The position numbers were made by a program, and so were the translations under genes. Positions 45,401-55,776 of a stretch of 64,000 nucleotides of DNA are shown one piece after another (the stretch's first letter is position 1; each line of letters begins with the position of its first letter). Source of the DNA: Bordetella sp. LUAb4. Lineage in GTDB: Bacteria > Pseudomonadota > Gammaproteobacteria > Burkholderiales > Burkholderiaceae_B. A model generated the notes under the pieces. It worked only from the letters and a program-made list of their open reading frames with translations, was not told the origin of the DNA and made no database searches. The stretch spans positions 62,001-126,000 of the forward strand of contig NZ_JAHPZX010000004.1 in assembly GCF_021325795.1 (NCBI RefSeq). The letters are read 5' to 3'.

Positions 45401-46279
45401 ATGGAACTCGCCGAACTGGAAATTTTCCGTGCCGTCGCGCTTGAGCAAAGCGTGACACGCGCGGCACAACGTCTGGGACGCGTGCAATCGAACGTGACGA
45501 CCCGGCTGCGCCAGTTGGAAGAAAGCCTGGGCGTGAGCCTGTTCTGCCGCGACAACAAGCGGATGACGCTGACCGCTGAAGGCCAGACCATGCTGGACTA
45601 CACCGAGCGTCTTCTGGCGTTGGCCGAAGAGGCCCGGCAGGCAGTGCAGGGCGGCACGCCCAGAGGCCGGCTGCGGCTGGGCTCGATGGAAGCGGCCGCC
45701 GCCAGCCGCTTGCCCGGCCCCCTGGCACGCTTCCACGCCGAGTGGCCGCAGGTGTCCGTGGAGATTCAAACCGGCACGACACAGGCGCTTGCCGACGCGG
45801 TGGTGCAATCCCGGCTGGACTGCGCCATCGTCGCTCATCCCACCGGCGGACGGCAGCAGGACGCCGATATGCGCGAACTGGGCGAGGGGCTGGAAGGCCA
45901 CTATCTGTTCACTGAAAATCTGATGTTGGTGACGCCGCCCGGCCATCCCAAGCCCAAGACCGTGGCGGATCTGCCTGTGCGCAGCCTTGCCGCGTTTCCG
46001 CAAGGCTGCACCTATCGCCGATGCGCGCTGCAGTGGCTGGAGGAGCAGGGCAGCGATCCCGCAACATGGACGCTGCTGGACCTGACTTCCTACGACGCCA
46101 TCCTGGCCTGCGTGATGGCGGGTACCGCAGTCGCGGTGTTGCCGCAGTCGATGATAGAGATGCGGCGGGTGCCGGCCGGGGCTGGCCTGATGCCCTTGCG
46201 CCCGGCCCATAGCTATCTCATACGCCGCGCGGGTTTCGATACGGCGGCTTTGCGCGAGTTCGCCGCGCTCCTGGCTTGA
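45401..46279 (+). CDS. LysR-family transcriptional regulator
   Basis: 292 aa. The N-terminal winged helix-turn-helix (MELAELEIFRAVALEQSVTR, RVQSNVTTRLRQLEE) is followed by a PBP2-type effector domain. The motif set resembles CysB/PtxR-like regulators, including LRLGSMEAAAASRLPG and DCAIVAHP. The neighbouring nitronate monooxygenase is on the same strand 33 bases after the stop, so the two are probably cotranscribed, and the regulator may be autoregulated through the inverted repeat upstream. Effector unknown. Confidence 0.92.
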   Translation: MELAELEIFRAVALEQSVTRAAQRLGRVQSNVTTRLRQLEESLGVSLFCRDNKRMTLTAEGQTMLDYTERLLALAEEARQAVQGGTPRGRLRLGSMEAAAASRLPGPLARFHAEWPQVSVEIQTGTTQALADAVVQSRLDCAIVAHPTGGRQQDADMRELGEGLEGHYLFTENLMLVTPPGHPKPKTVADLPVRSLAAFPQGCTYRRCALQWLEEQGSDPATWTLLDLTSYDAILACVMAGTAVAVLPQSMIEMRRVPAGAGLMPLRPAHSYLIRRAGFDTAALREFAALLA

Positions 46280-46312
46280 TCTGAACTGTCCTATTTCCCA
46301 AAGGAGACCTCC

Positions 46313-47428
46313 ATGTCCCTGTCCTCGTCCTCCGCGCCGGCCGCCGGCGCTACGCTGTCCGCCCGACTGGGCCTGACCGCCCCTATCATCCAGGCGCCGA
46401 TGGCCGGCACCGCCACCCCGGCGCTGGCCGCGGCGGTAAGCAATGCCGGTGGCCTGGGCAGTCTGGGCGTGGGCGCCATGAACGCCACCGCGGCACAGGC
46501 AGCCATCGCACAGACACGCGCCTTGACGACCCGGCCCTTCGGCGTGAACGTGTTTTGCCATGCACCCGCGCGGGCCGATGCGGACGTGGAAGCCGCATGG
46601 CTGCGCTATCTGGCGCCGGAATTCGAGCGTTACGGCGCCAAGCCGCCCGCGGCATTGAAGGAGATCTACACCAGCTACCTGGTCGACACGGATATGCAGG
46701 CCATGCTGCTGCGCGAAAAGCCGGCCGTGGTGAGTTTTCATTTCGGTCTGCCTGCCCAGGAACACATCGACGCCTTGCGCGCCGCCGGCATTCTGTTGAT
46801 GGCGACCGCCACCAATCTGGACGAGGCAAGGCAGATCGAGGCCGCGGGCATCGACGCCATTGTGGCGCAGGGCATCGAAGCGGGCGGCCATCGGGGCATC
46901 TTCAACCCGCGCGCGCAAGACGACAGGTTGGGCACGCTGGCTCTGTCGCGGCTGTTGGTCACGCACACGCGCCTGCCCGTGATCGCGGCGGGCGGCATCA
47001 TGGACGGCGCTGGCATCGTAGCCGTGCTGGCGTTGGGCGCGGAGCTGGCGCAGATGGGCACGGCGTTCGTCACGTGCCCGGAATCGGCCGCCGATGCAGC
47101 CTACCGCCAGAACCTGTTGGGACATGATCAAGTGAGCACGACGCACACGGCGGCGATTTCCGGCCGGCTGGCGCGCGGCGTGCGCAACCGGCTGACGGCC
47201 TTGGGTGAAGCCGCGAATGCGCCGCTCGTGCCCGATTATCCGATCACCTACGACGCCGGCAAGGCGCTGCATGCGGCGGCCAAGGCGCATGGCGACAACA
47301 CTTACGGCGCGCATTGGGCCGGCCAGGCGGCGCCGCTCGCCCGCGCGCTACCGGCGGCCGAATTGGTGGCGCAACTGCAGGCCGAACGCGCGGCGGTGCT
47401 GCGGGCCATGGCTGCAGGACCCGTCTGA
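46313..47428 (+). CDS. Nitronate monooxygenase (2-nitropropane dioxygenase type)
   Basis: 371-aa FMN-dependent TIM-barrel oxidoreductase. Family marks are [20 protein letters not shown] at the N-terminus, [37 protein letters not shown], and [13 protein letters not shown]. It oxidises nitronates such as propionate 3-nitronate to carbonyl compounds and nitrite. AGGAGA lies 6 nt before the ATG. The LysR gene upstream probably controls it. Confidence 0.92.
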   Translation: MSLSSSSAPAAGATLSARLGLTAPIIQAPMAGTATPALAAAVSNAGGLGSLGVGAMNATAAQAAIAQTRALTTRPFGVNVFCHAPARADADVEAAWLRYLAPEFERYGAKPPAALKEIYTSYLVDTDMQAMLLREKPAVVSFHFGLPAQEHIDALRAAGILLMATATNLDEARQIEAAGIDAIVAQGIEAGGHRGIFNPRAQDDRLGTLALSRLLVTHTRLPVIAAGGIMDGAGIVAVLALGAELAQMGTAFVTCPESAADAAYRQNLLGHDQVSTTHTAAISGRLARGVRNRLTALGEAANAPLVPDYPITYDAGKALHAAAKAHGDNTYGAHWAGQAAPLARALPAAELVAQLQAERAAVLRAMAAGPV

Positions 47429-47777
47429 ACAATGTCTGCTGCACCGCAGCGTCGATCCCAGGATCTAATCCAATCCCTTGAATTAAGGCATTAAATGCCC
47501 GGTCGGTAAAACAAAAGCTAAGCAACCCTTATATTCCGCGCCGCAGCATGAAAAATCCTTTGTTGCGTCCCTTTCCAGGCCTAAAGACCTTTCGGAAAGA
47601 GACGTAAAAGAGGCTGTAAGAAAGCGGCGCGTCAATGCACGATTTCTTGGTGTGCCCGGCAGATCCTGGGACAACCCGGGGCGACCCGGGACGACACGGC
47701 ATACGGGTTCATCCCGCGGCTCACCTCTGCCGTACCTCGCTGCGTAGCAGTAATCAAGACTAGGACAAGAAATCGTC
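47429..47777. other. Intergenic region with candidate flagellar promoter
   Basis: 349 bases between the monooxygenase and the chemoreceptor genes. No gene seen. TAAAGACC at 47582-47589 and GACGTAAA at 47601-47608, with 11 bases between, match 10 of 16 positions of the sigma-28 (FliA) consensus with its exact spacing. That is weak but apt for a chemoreceptor gene. A perfect GGCATT-A-AATGCC inverted repeat at 47487-47499 has no T-tract. Confidence 0.3.
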
Positions 47778-49397
47778 ATGCTGAAGAATATGAGAATTGG
47801 CGCCCGCCTGGCGCTTGGGTTTGGTTTGGTGCTGGCCCTGGCCATCCTCATCACAGGCATCAGCCTGTGGCGTTTGAGCACGGTGGCCGCCGCCACCCGC
47901 GCCATGATGGAGCTGCCCCTGGCCAAGGAGCGCATGACCAACGACTGGGCCAATTACGTGCTGGTCGGCATCACCCGCACCACCGCCATCGCCAAGAGCA
48001 GCGATTCCAGCCTGGCCGCATTCCTGGCCAGTGGCGCGACCGAAGGCACGCGGGCCTCGCTGGAGATCATGAAGAAGCTGGAACCGCTGATCCAGGACGC
48101 CGACGAGAAAGCGGTCTACAAGAAGATCATGGACGTGCGGGTCGGTTACGTAAACGCCCGCGACACGATCATGAAGCTCAAGGGCGAGGGCAAGGCGGAA
48201 GAAGCCGACAAGATATTCCTGGCGACCTTCCAGCCCGCGTCGGTCAACTACAGCAAGCTGCTGGCCGAATTCGTCGAGGTGCAACGCAAGCGCCTGGACG
48301 CGGATGCGGCCCATATCCAGGAGATCGATCAGGACAGTCGTCAACAGCTGATCATCCTGGCGGTGCTGGCACTGGCTTTCGGCACGCTGTGCGCCTGGCT
48401 GCTGACACGTGGCATCACGCAGCCGCTGGCGTCGGCCCTGAGTGCCGCCCGCCGGGTCGCCGACGGTGACTTGAGCAGCGAGATCACGGTCCATGGCCGC
48501 GACGAGACCGGCCAGTTGCTGCAGGCCTTGCAGGCCATGAACGGCAATCTGCGCAATATCGTTGGCCAGGTTCGCGGCGGTACCGACTCCATCGCCACCG
48601 CTGCCCGCGAAATCGCGGCGGGCAACCTGGACCTGTCCTCGCGCACCGAAGAACAGGCCAGCTCGCTGAGCGAAACCGCCGCCACCATGGAACAGATGAC
48701 CGTCACGGTCAAGCAGAACGCGGACAACGCCCGCCAGGCCAATCAATTGGCGATGTCGGCGTCGGAAGTGGCCAGCCGCGGTGGCTCCGTGGTGTCCCAA
48801 GTGGTGGGTACCATGACCTCGATCAACGAGTCGTCGCGCCGCATCGTCGACATCATCGGCGTGATCGACGGCATTGCTTTCCAGACCAACATCCTGGCCT
48901 TGAACGCGGCGGTTGAAGCTGCGCGCGCCGGCGAGCAGGGCCGCGGCTTCGCCGTGGTCGCCAGTGAAGTGCGCAGCCTGGCGCAACGTTCGGCCACCGC
49001 CGCCAAGGACATCAAGCAGCTGATCAGCGACTCGGTGGCCAAGGTGGACAGCGGTTCGCAATTGGTCAGCCAGGCTGGCGCCACCATGGACGAGATCGTC
49101 GAAAGCGTGAAGCGCGTGACCGACATCATGGGCGAGATCAGCGCGGCCACGCACGAGCAGACCGGCAGTATCGAGCAGATCAACCTGGCCATCGCCCAGA
49201 TGGAGCAGGTGACCCAGCAGAACGCCGCGCTGGTGGAAGAAGCCGCCGCCGCATCGGGCGCCATGCAGGACCAGACTACGACGCTGGCGCAATTGGTCAG
49301 CGTGTTCCGTCTGGCGCAGGGCACTGCTGAACAGGCGGTTGCGCGCTTGCAGGAATCCACGCGTGACGTGGGTGGATACGTGGCTTTGCCCGCATAA
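47778..49397 (+). CDS. Methyl-accepting chemotaxis protein
   Basis: 539 aa. Membrane helix 1 (about 10-30, [20 protein letters not shown]), a periplasmic four-helix-bundle sensor, membrane helix 2 (about 191-212), a HAMP domain, and a long coiled-coil signalling domain. The hairpin tip reads [20 protein letters not shown], the conserved CheA/CheW contact. Methylation-site segments rich in Glu and Gln flank it. The C-terminus (GYVALPA) lacks the NWETF-type pentapeptide for tethering CheR. The ligand is unknown. Confidence 0.95.
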   Translation: MLKNMRIGARLALGFGLVLALAILITGISLWRLSTVAAATRAMMELPLAKERMTNDWANYVLVGITRTTAIAKSSDSSLAAFLASGATEGTRASLEIMKKLEPLIQDADEKAVYKKIMDVRVGYVNARDTIMKLKGEGKAEEADKIFLATFQPASVNYSKLLAEFVEVQRKRLDADAAHIQEIDQDSRQQLIILAVLALAFGTLCAWLLTRGITQPLASALSAARRVADGDLSSEITVHGRDETGQLLQALQAMNGNLRNIVGQVRGGTDSIATAAREIAAGNLDLSSRTEEQASSLSETAATMEQMTVTVKQNADNARQANQLAMSASEVASRGGSVVSQVVGTMTSINESSRRIVDIIGVIDGIAFQTNILALNAAVEAARAGEQGRGFAVVASEVRSLAQRSATAAKDIKQLISDSVAKVDSGSQLVSQAGATMDEIVESVKRVTDIMGEISAATHEQTGSIEQINLAIAQMEQVTQQNAALVEEAAAASGAMQDQTTTLAQLVSVFRLAQGTAEQAVARLQESTRDVGGYVALPA

Positions 49398-49441
49398 GCC
49401 TGGCATAGGCGTGAAGGGTGCGCGGGCGAAGCGAGGGCGCG

Positions 49442-51592
49442 ATGAAGACGAATGTGGATGAACTCGATGCCCTGCGTGCTCACGTCGGGCATCTGCAGGG
49501 CCGCTTCGACCTGGTCATCCAGGCAAGCAGCGATGCGTTGTGGGACATGGAGCTGGGCGATTACGACATCAGCGATCCCGAATGCCCGTGCTGGCTGTCC
49601 GATCAGTTTCGCCGCATGCTGGGCTACAGCTCTCAAGATGATCTGCCGAATCTGTTGAGCAGTTGGTCCGCGCGCCTGCATCCGGACGATAGTGGCCGCA
49701 CGCTGCAAGCCTTCGTTGCGCACATCGGCGACTATAGCGGCCAGACGCCTTATGACGTGACATACCGCTTGCGCTGCCGCGATGGCAGCTACCGCTGGAT
49801 GCGCGCGCTGGGCCGCACGCAGCGGGCGGCCGATGGCAGGGCGGTGCGCGTGGCCGGTGCCATGACCGACATCACCGACAGCATGGTGCTGCTGGATCTC
49901 AAGCGCTACGCCGAGGACATCGCGGCGAGGTATCGGGACCAGGCTTCGCTGCTGGACAAGACCACCGACGCCATCGTCGTACGGGGACTGGACGGCCGTG
50001 TGCAGTTCTGGAACCGCAGCGCCGAACGTATGTACGGCTGGACGCCGGAAGAGGCCACGGGACGCCTGGTGTCGGAGCTGATCTATGACGACCACGCGCT
50101 GCTCGACGACATCACCGGCCGCATCCTGACCCACGGCGAGTGGCGCGGCGAGATCCGCCATCGACGCAAGGACGGCACCACCTTCCCCGTGGAGGGGCAT
50201 TGGACGCTGGTATTGGACGAGGCCGGCGAGCCCAAGTCCATCATGGTCATCAACTCGGATATCACCCAACGCAAGGCTGCCGAGCAAAAGATCCGCCTGC
50301 TGGCGATGTACGACTCGCTTACGGGTCTGCCGAATCGCACGCTGTGTATGGAGAGCCTGGGCCGCGCGCTGGTGGAAGCACGCATGAACGATGGCATGCT
50401 GGCCGTGCTGTTCATGGACCTGAACCGCTTCAAGGAAATCAACGACACGCGCGGACACGGCGTGGGCGACCAGGTGCTGGTGCAGGTGGCGCGCCGCTTC
50501 CAGGCGGTACTGCATCCGGGCGAGATCCTGTCGCGCCTGGCCGGTGATGAATTCATCGTGGCCACGCCGGTGGACGATCGCGCGGCGGCGGTCGATCTGG
50601 CGCAGCGCCTGGAGGGGGCTTTGCTGGATCCGGTGGCGGCGGCCGATCACACCTTCATCATGCGGGTGAGCATAGGCATCGCCTTGCATCCGATGGATGG
50701 CACCACCATCGACGATCTGCTCAAGCGCGCCGACATTGCCATGTACCGGGCCAAGGACAGCGGCGTGGGCCACGTGTTCTACGAACCTGAAATGAGCGAA
50801 GGCCTGGCCGAGCGCATGGAGCTGGCCAAGGATCTGGCGCGGGCCTTGAACAACGGCGAATTGCAGCTTTACTACCAGCCCAAGGTGGATCTGGACAGTG
50901 GCGCCATGGTGGGCGCGGAGGCCTTGCTGCGCTGGTACGACCCGCGGCGCGGTTGGGTCAGTCCGGTGGATTTCATTCCCATCGCGGAAGCGCGCGGCAT
51001 GATGGCGCCCTTGGGACGCTGGGTCCTGCGCGAGGCGTGCCGGCAGATGAAGGCATGGCAGGGCGCGGGACTGCATTTTTCCGGAAGGCTGGCGATCAAC
51101 CTGGCGGCCCAGGAACTGGACGATGGCAGCCTGGCCAGCAGCATCGTCGACATCGTGCAGGCGGCGGATCTGACGCCGTCGTCGTTCGAGCTGGAATTGA
51201 CCGAGAGCGGCCTGATGGGCGATATCGAACGCGCCATCGTGGTCATGGCAGCCCTGAAAACCGCGGGATTTTCATTGTCCATCGATGACTTCGGTACCGG
51301 GTATTCGTCATTGGCGTATCTGAAGCGCCTGCCGGTGGACAAGCTGAAGATCGATATCTCCTTCGTGCGCGACATGCTCAATGACCGCCACGATCGCACC
51401 ATCGTCACCACCATTCTGGGCATGGCGCACAATATGGGACTCAGCGCCATCGCCGAGGGCGTGGAGCAGGCCGAGCAGGCCGAGGCCTTGCGCGCCCTGG
51501 GTTGCGACGAAGCGCAAGGGTATTACTACGGCAAGCCGCAACCGGCTTCGGTATTCGCGCGCACGTGGTTGACCGCGCAGCCGCGCGGCTGA
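49442..51592 (+). CDS. PAS-PAS-GGDEF-EAL cyclic-di-GMP signalling protein
   Basis: 716 aa. Two PAS domains (about 20-155 with a PAS_3-like FDLVIQASSDALWDMELGD, and about 165-290), then a GGDEF domain and an EAL domain. The GGDEF signature is AGDEF (RLAGDEF), with Ala for the first Gly, which may weaken diguanylate cyclase activity. The EAL domain looks complete: EALLRW, NLAAQEL, ELTESGLM, DDFGTGYSS, LKIDISFV, EGVEQ. Net phosphodiesterase activity is likely. ATG 49442 is 45 bases after the chemoreceptor stop, with GAGGG upstream; a start at 49418 is less likely. Confidence 0.93.
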   Translation: MKTNVDELDALRAHVGHLQGRFDLVIQASSDALWDMELGDYDISDPECPCWLSDQFRRMLGYSSQDDLPNLLSSWSARLHPDDSGRTLQAFVAHIGDYSGQTPYDVTYRLRCRDGSYRWMRALGRTQRAADGRAVRVAGAMTDITDSMVLLDLKRYAEDIAARYRDQASLLDKTTDAIVVRGLDGRVQFWNRSAERMYGWTPEEATGRLVSELIYDDHALLDDITGRILTHGEWRGEIRHRRKDGTTFPVEGHWTLVLDEAGEPKSIMVINSDITQRKAAEQKIRLLAMYDSLTGLPNRTLCMESLGRALVEARMNDGMLAVLFMDLNRFKEINDTRGHGVGDQVLVQVARRFQAVLHPGEILSRLAGDEFIVATPVDDRAAAVDLAQRLEGALLDPVAAADHTFIMRVSIGIALHPMDGTTIDDLLKRADIAMYRAKDSGVGHVFYEPEMSEGLAERMELAKDLARALNNGELQLYYQPKVDLDSGAMVGAEALLRWYDPRRGWVSPVDFIPIAEARGMMAPLGRWVLREACRQMKAWQGAGLHFSGRLAINLAAQELDDGSLASSIVDIVQAADLTPSSFELELTESGLMGDIERAIVVMAALKTAGFSLSIDDFGTGYSSLAYLKRLPVDKLKIDISFVRDMLNDRHDRTIVTTILGMAHNMGLSAIAEGVEQAEQAEALRALGCDEAQGYYYGKPQPASVFARTWLTAQPRG

Positions 51593-51704
51593 GGCAAAAG
51601 GCCATTCGCCATGATCCGCGCTGTAGGCTTATGATGCGCTGCGGCATCCGGGCGTGGTCCGGAACTGCCGTGCAAAGCGCCTCTCGAAGTCCTACGGTTT
51701 ACTC

Positions 51705-53186
51705 ATGATGAATCTACGTACCTTGCGTGAAGAATGGCTCGGCAACGTCCGCGGCGATGTGTTGTCCGGACTCGTCGTGGCATTGGCCCTGATCCCCGAA
51801 GCCCTGGCCTTTGCCGTGATCGCGGGTGTCGACCCGCAGGTGGCGCTGTACGCGGCCTTCTGTATCGCGGTGGTGTCAGCCATCGCCGGGGGCCGGCCGG
51901 CCATGATTTCCGCGGCTACCGGCGCGGTGGCGTTGCTGGTCGTCGGGCTGGTCAAGGACCACGGCGTGCACTACCTGTTCGCCGCGGCGCTGCTGGCGGG
52001 CGTGCTGCAGATCGTCGCGGGCCTGTTGCGGCTGGGCGCGTTGATGCGCTTCGTGTCGCGTTCGGTGATCACGGGCTTCGTCAACGCCCTGGCGATCCTG
52101 ATCTTTCTGGCGCAGTTGCAGGAATTCCATAACGCCCACTGGAGCGTCTACGCGCTGGTGGCCGGTGGCCTGGCCATCATTTATCTGTTTCCCCGCATCA
52201 CCCGCGCGGTGCCGTCGCCGCTGGTGTGCATCGTCGTGTTGACGGTCCTGGCCGTGTGGCTGCACCTGCCGGCGCGCACCGTGGGCGACATGGGCGCCTT
52301 CCCGGACAGCCTGCCGCATTTCGCGCTGCCCATGGTGCCGTGGAATATGGATACGCTGCGCATCATCTTCCCCTACTCGCTGGCCATTGCCGTGGTGGGC
52401 CTGCTGGAGTCGCTGATGACCGCGGCCATCGTGGATGACTTCACCGACACCAACAGCGACAAGAACCGTGAATGCCGCGGCCAGGGCATCGCCAATATTT
52501 TCTCCGGACTGCTGGGCGGGATGCCGGGCTGCGCCATGATCGGCCAGTCCGTGATCAACGTGAAGTCCGGCGGCCGGGGCCGCCTGTCGACCTTCCTGGC
52601 GGGGCTGTTCCTGCTGATCCTGGTGGTGTTCCTGGGGCCTTGGGTGCGGCAGATTCCGATGGCCGCGCTGGTCGCGGTGATGATCATGGTATGTATCAGC
52701 ACCTTCAGCTGGAAGTCGCTGGCTAACCTGCGCACCCATCCGCGCAGTTCATCGGTGGTCATGCTGGCCACGGTCGTGGTGGTGGTCGCCACGGGCAATC
52801 TGGCGATGGGCGTTGGTGTGGGCGTGCTGCTCAGCGCCTTGTTCTTCGCGTCCAAGGTGCATCGGATGTTCGCGGTGCGGACGACCGCGCTGGATGACGG
52901 CCGCGGCCGCCGCTATGCCGTGCGCGGCGAAGTGTTCTTCGCCACGTCGCAGGCACTGGTGGCCGAGTTCGATTTCAAGGAGCCGATCGAACACGTGGTG
53001 CTGGACCTGGAGGATGCGCATTTCTGGGACATCACCGCGGTCGATGCGCTGGACCGCGTCGTCCACAAATTCCGCCGTCATGGCGTGGCGGTGGAGGTGC
53101 TGGGTTTGAACCACGCCAGCGCGACGATGGTCGAGAAATTCGGCACGCACGACAAGGGGGGTGACGCGCCGGCGGTGGGGCATTAG
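51705..53186 (+). CDS. SulP-family anion transporter with STAS domain
   Basis: 493 aa. Membrane part with about 10-14 helices, opening [27 protein letters not shown] (quoted only in part for length elsewhere), followed by a C-terminal STAS domain (about 395-490) with [19 protein letters not shown]. SulP proteins import sulfate, bicarbonate or other anions; the exact substrate is not fixed here. ATG 51705 is the first of two adjacent ATG codons; an in-frame GTG at 51654 adds 17 unconserved residues. Convergent with polB, 65 bases between stops. Confidence 0.93.
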   Translation: MMNLRTLREEWLGNVRGDVLSGLVVALALIPEALAFAVIAGVDPQVALYAAFCIAVVSAIAGGRPAMISAATGAVALLVVGLVKDHGVHYLFAAALLAGVLQIVAGLLRLGALMRFVSRSVITGFVNALAILIFLAQLQEFHNAHWSVYALVAGGLAIIYLFPRITRAVPSPLVCIVVLTVLAVWLHLPARTVGDMGAFPDSLPHFALPMVPWNMDTLRIIFPYSLAIAVVGLLESLMTAAIVDDFTDTNSDKNRECRGQGIANIFSGLLGGMPGCAMIGQSVINVKSGGRGRLSTFLAGLFLLILVVFLGPWVRQIPMAALVAVMIMVCISTFSWKSLANLRTHPRSSSVVMLATVVVVVATGNLAMGVGVGVLLSALFFASKVHRMFAVRTTALDDGRGRRYAVRGEVFFATSQALVAEFDFKEPIEHVVLDLEDAHFWDITAVDALDRVVHKFRRHGVAVEVLGLNHASATMVEKFGTHDKGGDAPAVGH

Positions 53187-53251
53187 GCTCCCGCGCGGAT
53201 TCCCGGCGGGCGGGGTTGACCGGGACAGACCTGAAGCCCTCCAGGACAGTC

Positions 53252-55759
53252 CTAGAACAGTCCCAGTTGACCGTCCGTCAATTGGGAGAAGTCATCGCCC
53301 ACGAAGGCGAGGATGGCGTCGGCGATCGGTTGCAGCTGCTTGGTGACGTAGTGTTCGTAGTCGATGCCGGCCTGGCGGTTTTCCAGCGGCTCGGGCCCGG
53401 CCAAAGTCATGACGTAGCTGATCCAGCCGCCGTTCTGGTATTGCATGGGCCGCTGCTGGCGCTGGTTGTATTCGTCGGCGCTGCGGGCCGCGCGCACGTG
53501 CGGTGGCACATTGCGTTCGTAATGGTCGAGGCGGCGGCGCAGGCGCTTGCGATAGACCAGCAGGTCATCCAGCTCGCCGGCGCGGGTGCGGCGCACGAAG
53601 TCGCGGATGTAATCCCGGTAGGGTTCGCGCCGGAAAATGCGCAGATAGAGGTCCTGCTGGAATTGGCGCGCCAGCGGCGACCAGTCGGTACGTACCGATT
53701 CCAGCCCCTTGAACACAATGTCTTCGCTGCCGTCGGGGCGCCGCACCAGACCCGCATACCGCTTCTTGCTGCCTTCTTCGGCGCCCCGCACCGTGGGCAT
53801 GAGAAAGCGCTGGAAGTGATTTTCGTACTGCAGTTCCAGCGCGCTGTGCAGGCCGTATTCCTGCTGCAGATGCTGGCGCCACCACTGATTGATGCCCGCC
53901 ACCAGCTCGCGGCCGATACGCGCGGCGTCGTCCTCGGCGCGCGCGCGGCCCAGCCAGACGAAGGTGGAATCGGTATCGCCGTAAATGACGATATGGCCTT
54001 GCGCTTCGATCAGCTCACGCGTGCGTTGCATGATTTCATGGCCGCGCAGGGTGATGGACGAGGCCAGCCGGGCATCAAAGAAACGGCAGCCCGGTGAACC
54101 CAGCACGCCATACAGCGAATTCATGATGATTTTCAAGGCTTGGGACAGCGCCTTGTTGCCCGCGCGCTTGGCGGCATCGCGGCCGTCCCAGATGCGTGCC
54201 ACGATGGCCGGCAGGCTATGCCGCGTGCGCGAGAAGCGTGCGCCGGCGAAGCCCGCGACGGAATCCTCGTCGCCGGGGTGGCGCAGGCCTTCGATCAGGC
54301 CCACCGGGTCGATCAGAAAGCTGCGGATGATGGAGGGGTACAGGCTCTTGTAGTCCAGCACCAGCACCGATTCGTACAGCCCGGGGCGCGAATCCATGAC
54401 GAAACCGCCGGGACTGGCGTTCGGGGGCTGCGCACCCAGGCGGGGCGCGACGAAGCCGGTTCGATGCATCAGGGGCAGATAGAGATGCTCGAACGCCGCC
54501 ACCGAACCGCCGCTGCGGTCGGCGGCCAGTCCGGTGACGGTGGCGCGTTCGAGCAGGAAGGTGAGCAGTTCGGTCTTGTCGAAGATGCGTGTGACCAGTT
54601 CGCAGTCTTGCAGGTTGTAGCGGGCCAGGGCCGGCTTGTCCTGCGCGAACATGCGGTTGATCTCGTCCATGCGGTGGTAAGGGTCGTCAATGGCCTTGCC
54701 GGTGCCCAGCAGGGTTTGCGCCACGTATTCCAGGCTGAAGGACGGAAAGCTCCAGGTGGCGGAGCGCAGGGCCTCGATACCGTCGATGATCAGCCGGCCG
54801 GCCGCCGCCGCGAAGTAGTGCTGAGGCCGGGCGCCGTGCTCGCGCCATTCCATCACCGCGCCGCCGCGGCCCAGCCGCAGGGGCACGCCCAGGCGCTGCG
54901 CGTGTTCGTGCAGGATGCGCAGGTCGAACTGCACCAGGTTCCAACCGATCACGGCGTCGGGATCATGGCGTGCCAGCCAGTCGTTGAGCCGGCGCAGCAG
55001 CGCGCCACGGTCGGTGCAGTATTCGAGATCGAAATACTGGCCATCGGCACCCGCAACCCGTTCGCTGCCCGGCGTCTGTCCCAACATGTAGACCTGACGC
55101 TGTCCGCAGCCCTGCAAGCCTATGCAATAGAGATTGCCGCGCTGGTCGGTTTCGATGTCCAGCGAAACCAGGCGCAGGGTGGGGCGGTAGTCGGGGTCGG
55201 GCTTCAGCGTGGCGTCGAGCAGGACGCCATCGGGATCCGCGCGCCCGCTGAACCGCAGGGGCGCGGTGATGAAGCGTTCCATGAGATAGCGTTCGGGCGG
55301 GCGGATGTCGGCTTCGTAGATATCGACCCCCGCCTCGGTCAGGCGCTTTTCCAGGCGGGCCATCTGGCGTTGCTGCCCACAGTACAAGCCCAGGACGGGA
55401 CGGTGCTGGAAATCCTTGAGGGCCAGGGCGCGTAGTTCGCCATCGGTTTCGCCACGCAGCACGGCTTCGGCCTGGACGCGCTGGTCCGCCGGAATGAAGG
55501 CTACCGAGGGTTGAACGGGTACCCGCACGCGCTGGGCACCGTCGTCGGTGGCCAGCCAGAACTCGACTTCGGTACCGGCGGGGGTGTCGCGCCAGTGACG
55601 GGTCAGCAGGAAGCCCTGGCGCATGGCCTGGGCGGCGTCGGGCCGCGCCACGTCTGGCTGGGTCGCGTCTGGCTGGGTCGCGTCTGGCGGGCCGGCGTCT
55701 GTGGCCGGGGGGCTGTCCGGTGGTTCCGGGGCGGCGGGTGGGGCGGATATACTGTTCAT
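53252..55759 (-). CDS. polB: DNA polymerase II
   Basis: Family B polymerase used in SOS repair and replication restart. Exonuclease motifs: [22 protein letters not shown] and YNLQDCEL. Polymerase motifs: [29 protein letters not shown] and [10 protein letters not shown]. All catalytic Asp residues are in place. The ATG at 55759 gives 835 aa with a 45-residue Pro/Asp/Thr-rich N-terminus absent from E. coli Pol II. ATG 55624 ([15 protein letters not shown]) aligns with the E. coli start and may be the true one. A LexA box overlaps 55759. Confidence 0.96.
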   Translation of the reverse strand: MNSISAPPAAPEPPDSPPATDAGPPDATQPDATQPDVARPDAAQAMRQGFLLTRHWRDTPAGTEVEFWLATDDGAQRVRVPVQPSVAFIPADQRVQAEAVLRGETDGELRALALKDFQHRPVLGLYCGQQRQMARLEKRLTEAGVDIYEADIRPPERYLMERFITAPLRFSGRADPDGVLLDATLKPDPDYRPTLRLVSLDIETDQRGNLYCIGLQGCGQRQVYMLGQTPGSERVAGADGQYFDLEYCTDRGALLRRLNDWLARHDPDAVIGWNLVQFDLRILHEHAQRLGVPLRLGRGGAVMEWREHGARPQHYFAAAAGRLIIDGIEALRSATWSFPSFSLEYVAQTLLGTGKAIDDPYHRMDEINRMFAQDKPALARYNLQDCELVTRIFDKTELLTFLLERATVTGLAADRSGGSVAAFEHLYLPLMHRTGFVAPRLGAQPPNASPGGFVMDSRPGLYESVLVLDYKSLYPSIIRSFLIDPVGLIEGLRHPGDEDSVAGFAGARFSRTRHSLPAIVARIWDGRDAAKRAGNKALSQALKIIMNSLYGVLGSPGCRFFDARLASSITLRGHEIMQRTRELIEAQGHIVIYGDTDSTFVWLGRARAEDDAARIGRELVAGINQWWRQHLQQEYGLHSALELQYENHFQRFLMPTVRGAEEGSKKRYAGLVRRPDGSEDIVFKGLESVRTDWSPLARQFQQDLYLRIFRREPYRDYIRDFVRRTRAGELDDLLVYRKRLRRRLDHYERNVPPHVRAARSADEYNQRQQRPMQYQNGGWISYVMTLAGPEPLENRQAGIDYEHYVTKQLQPIADAILAFVGDDFSQLTDGQLGLF

Positions 55760-55769
55760 GGATACAGTA
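55750..55769. promoter_or_regulatory. LexA box (SOS operator) between polB and the VRR-NUC gene
   Basis: TACTGTTCATGGATACAGTA has the CTGT-N8-ACAG form of the gammaproteobacterial and betaproteobacterial LexA site, with matching outer TA/TA bases. It lies in the short divergent gap and overlaps the first polB ATG, so it could control both directions. If polB starts at 55624 the site sits 126 bases upstream of it. Confidence 0.85.
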
Positions 55770-55776
55770 TTTTGCC

